64,000 nt of DNA, from NCBI GenBank assembly GCA_903821995.1, contig CAIJNI010000040.1, positions 219,553-283,552 of the forward strand, given 5' to 3'. The stretch's first letter is position 1. Every line of letters begins with the position of its first letter. Below are positions 28,390 to 37,069 of the stretch, piece by piece. Origin of the DNA: an uncultured beta proteobacterium. Its GTDB lineage: Bacteria; Pseudomonadota; Gammaproteobacteria; Burkholderiales; Burkholderiaceae. Position numbers and translations under genes: made by a program. The notes beneath the pieces were generated by a model. It did not search any database, was not told where the DNA came from, and saw nothing but the letters and a program-made list of their open reading frames with translations.

Positions 28390-29163
28390 ATGATAAATAA
28401 AGTGATGTTAGAAGTTTCTAATGTGAATAAAAAATTCGGTGGTTTGTTAGCGCTCAGTAGTGTCAGTCTCTCCATTGAGTCAGGAACGATAGCGGGACTT
28501 ATTGGCCCCAATGGCGCGGGTAAGACAACTTTTTTTAATGTGATGACTGGGCTGTATCCTGCAGATACCGGTTCTTTTTCATTGGCAGGAAAATCATATA
28601 ATCCCAGGGTTGTTGAAGAGGTCGTATTTTCAGGGATTGCTAGAACTTTTCAAAATATTCGTTTATTTAAGGAAATGACTGTTTTAGAAAATGTAATGGT
28701 GGGCAGACATTGTCGGACCAAGGCGGGTTTTTGGGGAGCAACATTAAGAACCCAAAAGACGCAACTAGAAGAAAAATTAATCTTTGATCGTAGTTTGGAA
28801 CTTTTGGATTACGTGGGGATTGTTCAGCATGCCAGTAAAACTTCTAAAAACTTATCCTATGGCGATCAACGGCGATTAGAAATTGCTAGAGCAATGGCAA
28901 CGGATCCTCTAGTTTTGGCTTTAGATGAGCCGGCGGCTGGTATGAATGCAACTGAAAAAGTAGAGCTTCAAAAGTTACTTGAAAAGATCAATTCCGACGG
29001 TACAACTATTCTGATGATCGAACATGATGTAAAACTTGTAATGGGGATATGTCATTCCATCACGGTACTCGATCATGGGGAAGTTATTGCACATGGTACC
29101 CCTGACTTGATTCGTACGAATCCCGCAGTCATTGAAGCCTATTTAGGCCCTGGAGTGGCGTGA
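28390..29163 (+). CDS. livG: Branched-chain amino-acid ABC transporter ATPase LivG
   Basis: 257-residue ABC ATPase: Walker A GPNGAGKTTFFNVMTG (about 41-56), the family-specific ARTFQNIRLFKEMTVLENVM, signature NLSYGDQRRLEIARAM (the LSYGD variant usual in LivG), Walker B LVLALDEPAAGMN and switch His in LMIEHDVKLVMGI. The stop overlaps the livF start region. Confidence 0.95.
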   Translation: MINKVMLEVSNVNKKFGGLLALSSVSLSIESGTIAGLIGPNGAGKTTFFNVMTGLYPADTGSFSLAGKSYNPRVVEEVVFSGIARTFQNIRLFKEMTVLENVMVGRHCRTKAGFWGATLRTQKTQLEEKLIFDRSLELLDYVGIVQHASKTSKNLSYGDQRRLEIARAMATDPLVLALDEPAAGMNATEKVELQKLLEKINSDGTTILMIEHDVKLVMGICHSITVLDHGEVIAHGTPDLIRTNPAVIEAYLGPGVA

Positions 29164-29870
29164 TGCATAACTTATTAAAAGTGAGCCACTTAAAAATTGC
29201 CTATGGGGGAATTTCAGCAGTAAAAGGAATTAATATTGAGATTAATCAAGGTGAATTAATTAGCTTGATTGGCTCGAATGGAGCGGGGAAAACGTCTACG
29301 CTCAAAGCGATTGCTGGGGTTTTAAAACCACTCAGTGGCAGTATTGAATTTCAAGAAAATCAGGCACCAGCCAATTCTTATGAGCTTGCCGCGATGGGTT
29401 TGGTATTAGTCCCAGAGGGGCGTGGCATTTTCCAAAGAATGAGTGTTCTAGAAAACCTCATGATGGGAGCTTACTTAAGGAAAGATGCTGAAATCTCTAC
29501 GGATCTTGAAAAAATGTATACCTTATTCCCAAGAATTAAAGAGCGATTAAAACAATTAGCCGGAACCCTTTCTGGTGGTGAGCAGCAAATGTTGTCTTTA
29601 GCTAGAGCATTGATGTCTAGGCCTAAGCTACTTTTACTTGATGAACCTTCAATGGGTTTGGCACCGATGATGGTACAAACAATTTTTGATGTGATTAAAA
29701 AAATCCATAGTGAAGGGATGACAATTTTTTTGGTTGAACAAAATGCACGATTAGCTTTAGCTATTTCTGACCGTGCTTATGTTCTCGAGAGTGGTGAGAT
29801 TACTCTCGAAGGAACTGGAGCTAACTTAGTCAAAGACCCTCGAGTCAGTTCAGCTTACTTAGGTGAGTGA
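29163..29870 (+). CDS. livF: Branched-chain amino-acid ABC transporter ATPase LivF
   Basis: 235-residue ABC ATPase completing the liv system. Walker A GSNGAGKTSTLKAIAG, LVPEGRGIFQRMSVLENL (LivF-specific), signature LSGGEQQMLSLARALM, Walker B LLLLDEPSMGLAPM and switch VEQNARLALAI. I start at the ATG at 29163, which has GGAG seven bases upstream, over the GTG at 29160. The 3' end overlaps the end of the convergent argD-like gene by 12 bases. Confidence 0.95.
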   Translation: MHNLLKVSHLKIAYGGISAVKGINIEINQGELISLIGSNGAGKTSTLKAIAGVLKPLSGSIEFQENQAPANSYELAAMGLVLVPEGRGIFQRMSVLENLMMGAYLRKDAEISTDLEKMYTLFPRIKERLKQLAGTLSGGEQQMLSLARALMSRPKLLLLDEPSMGLAPMMVQTIFDVIKKIHSEGMTIFLVEQNARLALAISDRAYVLESGEITLEGTGANLVKDPRVSSAYLGE

Positions 29871-31038
29871 TTCTGGGATGAGCTTGTCAAGAAAAGCAAT
29901 CATTTGATCAATTTCAGAATGGCTTACGTTGAGTGCAGGCATAAAACGTAATAAATCTGGGCGAGGAGAATTAATCAGTAATCCCACTGGGTTCATTTCA
30001 CGGGCTTTTTCAACAAGGCTTGGCCCAATATCTTTATTTAATATCAAGGCACGTAACAGACCTTCACCGCGTTCACCATTAAGATTATATTTTGAAGAGA
30101 GTTCAAGTAATTTAGAGCGAAGATATTGCCCCCTTTTCCTGAACTGACTCTAAAAATCCTGGAGCGGTTAGCTGTTCAATCACGCTTATTCCAACCGCGC
30201 ACATAAGTGGATTGCCATTATATGTGCCACCTTGGTCACCAGGTACAAAACTAGCAACGGCATCAGTGCAAAGGAGGGCTGATAGTGGTACACCACCGCC
30301 TATCCCCTTGCCCAATGTCATGATGTCAGGCTCAATGCCAGATAATTGATGCCCAAAAAGTCGGCCTGTGCGACCACATCCGGACTGGACTTCATCTACT
30401 ATTAACAATATTCCTAGTTTCTTGGTGAGTGCTCTGAGATCCCGCATAAACTCAATCGTAGTTGGGATTACACCTCCCTCACCTTGAATAGGCTCTAACA
30501 TGACGGCAACAGTATTCTTATTAATTAATTTTTTAACGGACTCTAAATCATTGAGATCAGCTTTAGGAAAGCCAGGAACTTGTGGAGCAAACATCGTATC
30601 CCATCCCGGCTTGCCGGATGCACTCATTGTTGCCAAAGTTCTACCGTGAAAACTATGATCAAAAGTGATGATTTCGAAGGCATTGTTCTTATGAAGCTGG
30701 CCCCATTTGCGTGCTAATTTAATTGCACCTTCGTTCGCTTCGGCACCGCTGTTTGCAAAAAAAACTTTATCAAAATTACTGTGCGAAGTTAATAAATCAG
30801 CCAAGCGAATCATAGGCTCATTATAAAAAGCTGGACTTGGATTAAAGACTTTCCTAGCTTGTTTGTTAAGGGCTTCGATCATTCCTAGATTGGAGTGTCC
30901 AAGGCAATTGACAGCCCAGCCTTGCATAAAGTCTAAATATTTTTTGCCGTTATTATCCGTCAACCAAGAGCCCTCACCTAAAGTCATCATCACTTCAGGA
31001 CGTTTTGTGATGTACATAATCGAGTGTGTATCAAGCAT
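29859..31038 (-). pseudogene. argD: Acetylornithine-type aminotransferase (ArgD family) split by a one-base frameshift
   Basis: PLP-dependent class III aminotransferase, normally about 390 residues. The first frame (31038-30112) runs [18 protein letters not shown] through [37 protein letters not shown] and the PLP-lysine region [15 protein letters not shown], then stops after [12 protein letters not shown]. Dropping one base of the G5 run (plus-strand C5 at 30129-30133) continues as [20 protein letters not shown] and joins the second frame, ending DKLIPESLT at 29859. The restored product is about 392 residues. Cause unresolved: sequencing indel, real mutation or recoding. No other ArgD is seen in the window, and argF-argG lie 23 kb away. 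Confidence 0.88.
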
Positions 31039-31099
31039 GATTTTTCTCTAAGGGATTTTTTAGTTATTGAAGTTTAAATTCTAAATTGAATTAATGACA

Positions 31100-32179
31100 T
31101 TAATTTGTACTATTGGCTAAATCCGCTTCCGAAGTAAAAGAGTCTGCAAAAAACTCTTCGTCCGGGAGTTTGCACTTTTCCACAAAATCCTTTTGTGCTG
31201 AAGATATAACTATGGGGGCACCACAGGCATAGACTTGATAATTGCTCATATTTGGAATGTCTGCCATGACTGCTTGGTGAACAAATCCTGTTCGACCTGC
31301 CCAATGATCTTCAGGGGTCGCATCTGAAATAACAGGGATATAGGTGAAATTTGGAATTGAGTTAGTCCACGATAGACATAAATCATGGTGATAGAGATCA
31401 ATCTGTCTTCTACCTCCCCAATATAAAGTAATTGGCCGACTAATTTTTTCATATTGCATATGTTCTACGATAGCTTTAATTGGAGCAAAACCAGTACCTG
31501 ATGCAAGAAAAATAATTGGCTTATCAGAATCACGAAGGAAAAAACTACCTAAGGGGCCTTCGAATCTTAAGAGGTCTTTTTCTTTCAAGGGTTTTTCAAT
31601 GTTATGCCCAAAAACAAAGTCAGTAAATGTGCCACCCGCTAAATGGCGGATATGTAGCTCAATCGGACCTTCCTCATGAGGAGGTGTGGCAATAGAGTAG
31701 GCGCGACGTTTACCATCTTTGAGAAGAAATTCAATATATTGCCCTGCTAAATATTGGAAACGTTCTGTCGCTGGCAATTGCAACTTGAGAACCATCACAT
31801 CGGGTGCAACTTTTTCAAGAGTATTGACGCGACAAGGGACTTTCTTGACGACGATGTCACCTATTCCCTGAACCTCTCTGGCCTGGATTTCACAATCAGT
31901 TTGCGCAAATGCACAGCAAAACAAAGACACGCCCTTAGACTCTTCTTCAGATGTGAGGGTATTTGCACTATGTTGCCCATGGGTAACCTCTCCAGAAATC
32001 ACCTTACCTTTACATGAACCGCATGCGCCATTTTTGCACCCATAGGCAAGGGTAATACCTTGTTTGAGGGCGCAGTCTAAAATTGACATATCATTTGTAA
32101 CTGGGAAGGTTTTACCGCTTCCGGTAAGGGTAACCATATAACTTTTAATCGAGCTCAACACAGATCCTTTCAAACTCAT
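31100..32179 (-). CDS. 2Fe-2S ferredoxin-NAD(P)H flavin reductase (CDP-6-deoxy-glucoseen reductase-like)
   Basis: A 359-residue electron-transfer protein. An N-terminal plant-type ferredoxin domain has CKNGACGSCKGKVISGEV with a later Cys in LFCCAFAQTDC, then an FNR-like FAD domain (RRAYSIATPPHEEG) and NAD(P) domain (IFLASGTGFAPIKAIVEHM), ending in a CGAP motif. In Burkholderiales it is routinely labelled CDP-6-deoxy-delta-3,4-glucoseen reductase, but the true partner oxygenase or dehydratase is unknown; no deoxysugar genes are nearby. An ATG at 32137 (MVTLTGSGKTF) is a plausible shorter start and would leave room for a promoter. Confidence 0.82.
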   Translation of the reverse strand: MSLKGSVLSSIKSYMVTLTGSGKTFPVTNDMSILDCALKQGITLAYGCKNGACGSCKGKVISGEVTHGQHSANTLTSEEESKGVSLFCCAFAQTDCEIQAREVQGIGDIVVKKVPCRVNTLEKVAPDVMVLKLQLPATERFQYLAGQYIEFLLKDGKRRAYSIATPPHEEGPIELHIRHLAGGTFTDFVFGHNIEKPLKEKDLLRFEGPLGSFFLRDSDKPIIFLASGTGFAPIKAIVEHMQYEKISRPITLYWGGRRQIDLYHHDLCLSWTNSIPNFTYIPVISDATPEDHWAGRTGFVHQAVMADIPNMSNYQVYACGAPIVISSAQKDFVEKCKLPDEEFFADSFTSEADLANSTN

Positions 32180-33071
32180 GGCAATTCAAACAAACGAAAC
32201 AAAAAAAATAGGTAAAGCACGCATACTCATTATTGGATGCGGTGATGTAGGGGGGCGTTTATTGCCGATGCTTACCCCAACACATCAGGTATTCGTTTTG
32301 ACTAGTCAGCCTCAAAAAGCAATATTACTCAGACAATTGGGAGTTATCCCCATTGTGGGAGATTTAGATCAGTTACATTCTTTAAAAAGACTAACGAGTC
32401 TGGCTTCAACAGTGATCCATTTAGCACCGCCTAACTCATATGGCAATAAAGACTTACGTACTCAAAACTTAATTAGGATTTTATCTCAGGCAAGGGGAGT
32501 CCGTCGTTTTATCTACATTAGTACTTCAGGAGTTTATGGGGACTGTGAGGGGGCTTGGGTAGGTGAGGAGCGCACACCATCTCCTATGAATGATCGCGCA
32601 AGGCGTCGAGTTAATGCTGAGAGCCAGATTAGAGCGTGGGCGATTAAGCAAAATATAGCTGCAACTATTTTGCGAGTACCTGGTATATATGCTCAGAACC
32701 GTTTGCCACTTGAAAGAATTCGCAATGCAACGCCCATTTTAAAAGAAGAATGTGATATTTATACTAACCACATCCATGCAGACGATTTAGCTCGAATTAT
32801 TCAAATTGCTGTTTACCGTGGGGCTCCTCAAAGAATTTTTAATGCGAGTGATGAAAGCTACTTAAAAATGGGGCAATATATGGAAAAAGTTGCTACAAAA
32901 TTCGGGCTACCATTACCACCAAGAGTCGATTTTCAAGGGCTTAAGGACCAGGTAAGCCCCATGGCACTCAGCATCATGTCAGAATCAAGACGGTTAAAAA
33001 GTAAGCGTTTACATGAAATGGGGATTAAATTATATTTCCCACACGTCGATGATTTCTTAAAAACGATATAA
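32178..33071 (+). CDS. NAD(P)-binding epimerase/dehydratase-like (extended SDR) protein
   Basis: A 297-residue Rossmann protein with ILIIGCGDVGGRLLPML (G-x-G-x-x-G) at the N-terminus, YISTSGVYGDCEGAW (SDR-like active region) and INHIHADDLARI-like sequence late. It resembles the YeeZ group of atypical SDRs, whose substrates are unknown. Its ATG at 32178 overlaps the opposing ATG of the reductase gene. It ends flush against the stop of convergent glnS with no spacer. Confidence 0.8.
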   Translation: MAIQTNETKKIGKARILIIGCGDVGGRLLPMLTPTHQVFVLTSQPQKAILLRQLGVIPIVGDLDQLHSLKRLTSLASTVIHLAPPNSYGNKDLRTQNLIRILSQARGVRRFIYISTSGVYGDCEGAWVGEERTPSPMNDRARRRVNAESQIRAWAIKQNIAATILRVPGIYAQNRLPLERIRNATPILKEECDIYTNHIHADDLARIIQIAVYRGAPQRIFNASDESYLKMGQYMEKVATKFGLPLPPRVDFQGLKDQVSPMALSIMSESRRLKSKRLHEMGIKLYFPHVDDFLKTI

Positions 33072-34853
33072 CTATTTTTTCCACTGATCTTTAAGACCAA
33101 CTGCTAAGTTAAAGACTGGGTGCGTTGCGGAATGGTCGATTCGATCGGCTACAAAATACCCATGCCGTTCAAACTGAAATTTTTGATCAGGTAAAGCTTC
33201 TTTTGAGCTAGGCTCAAGATACGCAGAAATAATCTTTTTGGAATCCGGGTTGAGTAAAGCAACACAGTCCTTGTCGCCACTACCGGGTTGTGGGTCTGTA
33301 AACAACCTGTCGTACAGTCTTACTTCAGCCAAAATTGCATGTTCTGCACTAACCCAATGAATATTCCCTTTTACTTTATAGTTATCCGCGCCAGGTGTAC
33401 CACTTTTACTATCAGCAAAGTATTTTGCAAATACTGTAGTCACCTCACCGGATGGGTTTGTTTCGAACCCGGTACACTCGATTACAAATCCATAACGTAG
33501 TCTGACGCGGCTTCCCGGAGTATCGCCTATTGGTGGGTACAACCTAAAAAACCCCTTCACTGGGTTAGCCATGAAGTCATCTGCTTCAATCCATAATTCT
33601 TGGGTTAGTGGGAACTCTCGACGTCCCCAATCTTCATGGTGGGGATGACGTGGTGCGGAGCAACTTTCAATACCAGAGAAATTCTCCAGTATCAATTTAA
33701 GTGGTTTTAATACTGCGATGGCTCTAATTGCTTTGGGGTCAAGATCATCTCTTAGCGCTTGCTCAAGGATGCTCATATCAATCCAACTATCAGCTTTTGA
33801 AACACCGATACGCTCACAAAATAACTGAATACTTTGTGGGGTATATCCGCGACGTCGCAGTCCGACGATAGTTGGCATCCTAGGGTCATCCCAACCTTCA
33901 ACATGGCGTTCACTGACAAGTTGTAATAGTTTTCTTTTACTAGTCAGAGCATAGGTTAAATTTAACCTGGCAAATTCATATTGTTTAGGAAGCGGTGCTT
34001 TTAAAGCCCCTGCTTCTTTTAGTTCATTTAAGACCCAATCATATAAAGGCCTATTATTTTCAAACTCCAGTGTACATATTGAATGAGTGATATTTTCCAG
34101 AGCATCAGAGATGCAATGTGTGAAATCATATAAAGGGTAGATGCACCATTCATTACCTGTACGGTGGTGGTGTGCATGACGTATTCTATAGATTACTGGA
34201 TCCCGAAGGACGATATTCGGATGGGACATGTCGATTTTGAGTCTTAAAACATGTTCTCCATCTTTAAATATTCCAGACTTCATTTGTCTAAACAGGGCTA
34301 GGTTCTCATCCGAACTTCTTTCTCGAAATGGACTAGGGATTCCTAGTTGAGAAAAATTACCACGATTTTTTTGGATATCTTCTGCTGATTGGCTATCCAC
34401 ATAGGCTTTATTCCTTTGGATCAAAATTTCCGCAAACTGATAGAGCTGGGTGAAATAATTACTAGCGTAATATAAATTTTCTTTGGCTTGATGGATCCAG
34501 TCAAAACCAAGCCAGCGAACAGAATCAATAATACTTTCCACATATTCTGTTTCTTCTTTGCTGGGGTTTGTGTCATCAAACCTCAAATGGCATCTACCGC
34601 CACCGCTCATTAGGTCGTAGTCACGAGCTAATCCAAAATTCAAACAAATACTTTTTGCGTGTCCTACATGAAGGTAGCCATTCGGCTCAGGAGGAAATCT
34701 TGTAATAACAAGGGGTAAAGTCACACCCTGGAAATCGGTTCGATTAGCGTAATGATCTGACGCGCAGTCAGAATCAATAATCTGTCTCAGAAAATTAGAA
34801 ACCTCGGCGGGTGCCGAGGTTTTGGGAGGGGTTAAATCTTTAGTCATAGGCAC
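33072..34853 (-). CDS. glnS: Glutaminyl-tRNA synthetase
   Basis: Class I synthetase charging tRNA-Gln. 593 residues, full length. HIGH-type motif in PPEPNGYLHVGHAKSICLNF (about 53-72), RFDDTNPSKE, the tRNA-acceptor region YDFTHCISDALENITHSICT, and KMSKS-type TSKRKLLQLV (about 300), followed by the beta-barrel anticodon domains. Direct glutaminylation fits a betaproteobacterium. Last gene of the minus-strand tctB-tctA-glnS run, 28 bases after tctA. Confidence 0.96.
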   Translation of the reverse strand: MPMTKDLTPPKTSAPAEVSNFLRQIIDSDCASDHYANRTDFQGVTLPLVITRFPPEPNGYLHVGHAKSICLNFGLARDYDLMSGGGRCHLRFDDTNPSKEETEYVESIIDSVRWLGFDWIHQAKENLYYASNYFTQLYQFAEILIQRNKAYVDSQSAEDIQKNRGNFSQLGIPSPFRERSSDENLALFRQMKSGIFKDGEHVLRLKIDMSHPNIVLRDPVIYRIRHAHHHRTGNEWCIYPLYDFTHCISDALENITHSICTLEFENNRPLYDWVLNELKEAGALKAPLPKQYEFARLNLTYALTSKRKLLQLVSERHVEGWDDPRMPTIVGLRRRGYTPQSIQLFCERIGVSKADSWIDMSILEQALRDDLDPKAIRAIAVLKPLKLILENFSGIESCSAPRHPHHEDWGRREFPLTQELWIEADDFMANPVKGFFRLYPPIGDTPGSRVRLRYGFVIECTGFETNPSGEVTTVFAKYFADSKSGTPGADNYKVKGNIHWVSAEHAILAEVRLYDRLFTDPQPGSGDKDCVALLNPDSKKIISAYLEPSSKEALPDQKFQFERHGYFVADRIDHSATHPVFNLAVGLKDQWKK

Positions 34854-34881
34854 TATTGTAATAGTGCCAGGAAATTAAGCA

Positions 34882-36384
34882 TTATTCTTCAACGAATGCT
34901 TCTTCACGAGTTCTCTTAAATGAAGGCAATGAAACCAATGCAACCATCAAAACTGCGGCAATTAAAAGACCGCATGACAAAGGACGTGTGAGGAAGACGG
35001 TAAAGTCACCTCTTGATAATAATAGTGCACGACGGAAATATTCTTCCATCATTGGTCCGAGTACGAAGCCTAACAACAGTGGCGCAGGCTCGCATTCAAG
35101 TTTGGAGAAGATATAGCCTAAGATGCCAAAAAGTGCTGTGAGGTAAATATCAAATGTAGTGTTATTTACAGTGTATACACCGATACAGCAGAATACAAGA
35201 ATCGCAGGGTACATGTGGCGATAAGGGATTGTTAACAACTTAACCCACATACCAATTAAAGGGAGGTTAAGTATGATTAACATAACGTTACCAATCCACA
35301 TTGATGCAATCAGTCCCCAGAATAAAGCTGGGTTATTGGTCATCACTTGAGGACCTGGCTGTATGTTATGAATAGTCATAGCACCAACCATTAATGCCAT
35401 TACAGCATTTGGTGGAATACCCAATGTTAACAGGGGGATAAATGAAGTTTGGGCAGCAGCATTGTTCGCGCTTTCTGGCCCAGCAACTCCTTCAATCGCA
35501 CCTTTACCAAATTCATGGCTAAATTTAGATGTTTTCTTTTCTAAAGAGTATGCCCCAAAACTTGCTAGGGCCGCACCACCACCTGGAAGAATCCCCAGAA
35601 TTGAGCCTAGAAGAGTACCTCTCAAAATTGAAGGAATCATTCGCTTAAAGTCAGCTTTTTTAGGCCAAAGATTGGTCACAGTATCTAAGAAGGTTTCTCT
35701 TTTTTCTTTTTGCTCTAGGTTAAGCATAATTTCTGCAAAACCAAACATTCCCATTGCTAGCCCTACGAAACCAAGACCATCGGTTAGTTGTGGGATATCA
35801 AAGGCGTAACGTGAAGTTCCAGAGTTAACGTCTGTACCAACAAGTCCGAGGAGAAGGCCAAGAACAATCATGGCAATCGCCTTAATCAGTGAGCCTGATG
35901 CTAGCACCACGGCACCAATGAGTCCTAGAACCATGAGTGAGAAGTATTCAGCGGGACCAAATTTAAAGGCCAGCTCTGATAGTGGTGTCGCAAATGCGGC
36001 GAGAACCAATGTGGCTACACAACCAGCAAAGAATGAGCCAACACCGGCGGTAAATAAGGCGACTCCAGCACGGCCATTACGGGCCATTTGGTAACCGTCA
36101 ATAGCGGTGACCACTGAAGAAGACTCACCTGGAATATTGATCAAGATCGCTGTCGTTGATCCGCCATATTGTGCACCGTAGTAAATACCGGCTAGCATAA
36201 TTAAAGCAGCAATTGGAGGCAGGGAATAGGTTGCTGGAAGCAACATCGCAATAGTAGCAATTGGTCCAAGACCAGGTAACACGCCAATGAGCGTTCCTAG
36301 AATACAGCCGACAAAACAATAAATCAGGTTTTGTAGAGTAAAAGCAGTCTCAAAACCGAGAGCAAGGTGATTTAGCAGTTCCAT
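34882..36384 (-). CDS. tctA: Tripartite tricarboxylate transporter large permease TctA
   Basis: 500-residue membrane protein with about 12 hydrophobic helices. The TctA signature GVLPGLGPIATIAMLLPATY lies near residues 38-57, and the pseudo-repeat GILPGGGAALASFGAYSLEK lies at about 265-284. TTT systems import di- or tricarboxylates using a periplasmic Bug (TctC) protein. TctB lies just upstream, but no TctC gene is present on either side. The substrate is therefore unknown. Confidence 0.92.
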   Translation of the reverse strand: MELLNHLALGFETAFTLQNLIYCFVGCILGTLIGVLPGLGPIATIAMLLPATYSLPPIAALIMLAGIYYGAQYGGSTTAILINIPGESSSVVTAIDGYQMARNGRAGVALFTAGVGSFFAGCVATLVLAAFATPLSELAFKFGPAEYFSLMVLGLIGAVVLASGSLIKAIAMIVLGLLLGLVGTDVNSGTSRYAFDIPQLTDGLGFVGLAMGMFGFAEIMLNLEQKEKRETFLDTVTNLWPKKADFKRMIPSILRGTLLGSILGILPGGGAALASFGAYSLEKKTSKFSHEFGKGAIEGVAGPESANNAAAQTSFIPLLTLGIPPNAVMALMVGAMTIHNIQPGPQVMTNNPALFWGLIASMWIGNVMLIILNLPLIGMWVKLLTIPYRHMYPAILVFCCIGVYTVNNTTFDIYLTALFGILGYIFSKLECEPAPLLLGFVLGPMMEEYFRRALLLSRGDFTVFLTRPLSCGLLIAAVLMVALVSLPSFKRTREEAFVEE

Positions 36385-36425
36385 TTTTTAATTTTTTTCT
36401 TCAGAGTAGGTGAGTGAACAGTGGT

Positions 36426-36887
36426 TTAGTTATTTAAAAAATAGGGCCATACAGGGAACTGTAGTTTTAATCCCCAAACGAAACCGAGGTATACAGCAGA
36501 GATTAAAATGACCATACTGACTAAGGTCCCTTTCCATCCAAATTCATGGCTGGCTAATGCGGATACAAGCATAAGCAGAGCTAAGGAAATGATTAAGCCT
36601 GCATAATTTAGGGAAACCGCAAAAACCAAAACAGATCCAGTAATCCATAAAACTGATTTCCAGTCCCACTTAGTTAATACACTTTCTTCTGAATTTGGAG
36701 TCATTGAGGTAACAAAAATGAATAGCCCCAGCAGGGAAAGTAAAGTCCCTAAGTAAAAAGGGAAATATCCTGATCCCATTTTTGCAGGGGTACCCATTTG
36801 ATAGCCTGTCGCAAGGGCAGCAAATAATATTCCAGTGACAATGAACATTAGCCCAGCTACAAAATTTTTCTGATTACGTATTTTCAA
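36426..36887 (-). CDS. tctB: Tripartite tricarboxylate transporter small permease TctB
   Basis: 153-residue protein with four hydrophobic helices, opening MKIRNQKNFVAGLMFIVTG, with the typical TctB segment GYQMGTPAKMGSGYFPFYLG (about 29-48). It forms the membrane complex with TctA, 41 bases downstream. Divergent from alaS across 182 bases, in which I found no clear promoter pair. Confidence 0.88.
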   Translation of the reverse strand: MKIRNQKNFVAGLMFIVTGILFAALATGYQMGTPAKMGSGYFPFYLGTLLSLLGLFIFVTSMTPNSEESVLTKWDWKSVLWITGSVLVFAVSLNYAGLIISLALLMLVSALASHEFGWKGTLVSMVILISAVYLGFVWGLKLQFPVWPYFLNN

Positions 36888-37069
36888 TTCTTACCCCATT
36901 AATGGTTGTGTTAATTATCAACGAGCCATTCTAAATGAGTCGTGCAGTCCTTGCCCTAGGTATTTCCCCTAAGTTGGTGAAAAAGCCAGAAAAAGGAAAG
37001 ATTTTTTTAAGTATTTTTACTTTGATGCCAGATTTTAGAACTACTTACCCAAAATGAGATAATTAAATC

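Noticed and set aside
30121..30140. Programmed frameshifting at the AAAAGGGGG run of the argD-like gene
   Set aside because: The required shift is +1, not the -1 of X-XXY-YYZ slippery sites, and no stimulatory structure or Shine-Dalgarno stood out. A homopolymer indel is simpler; kept only as an open alternative.
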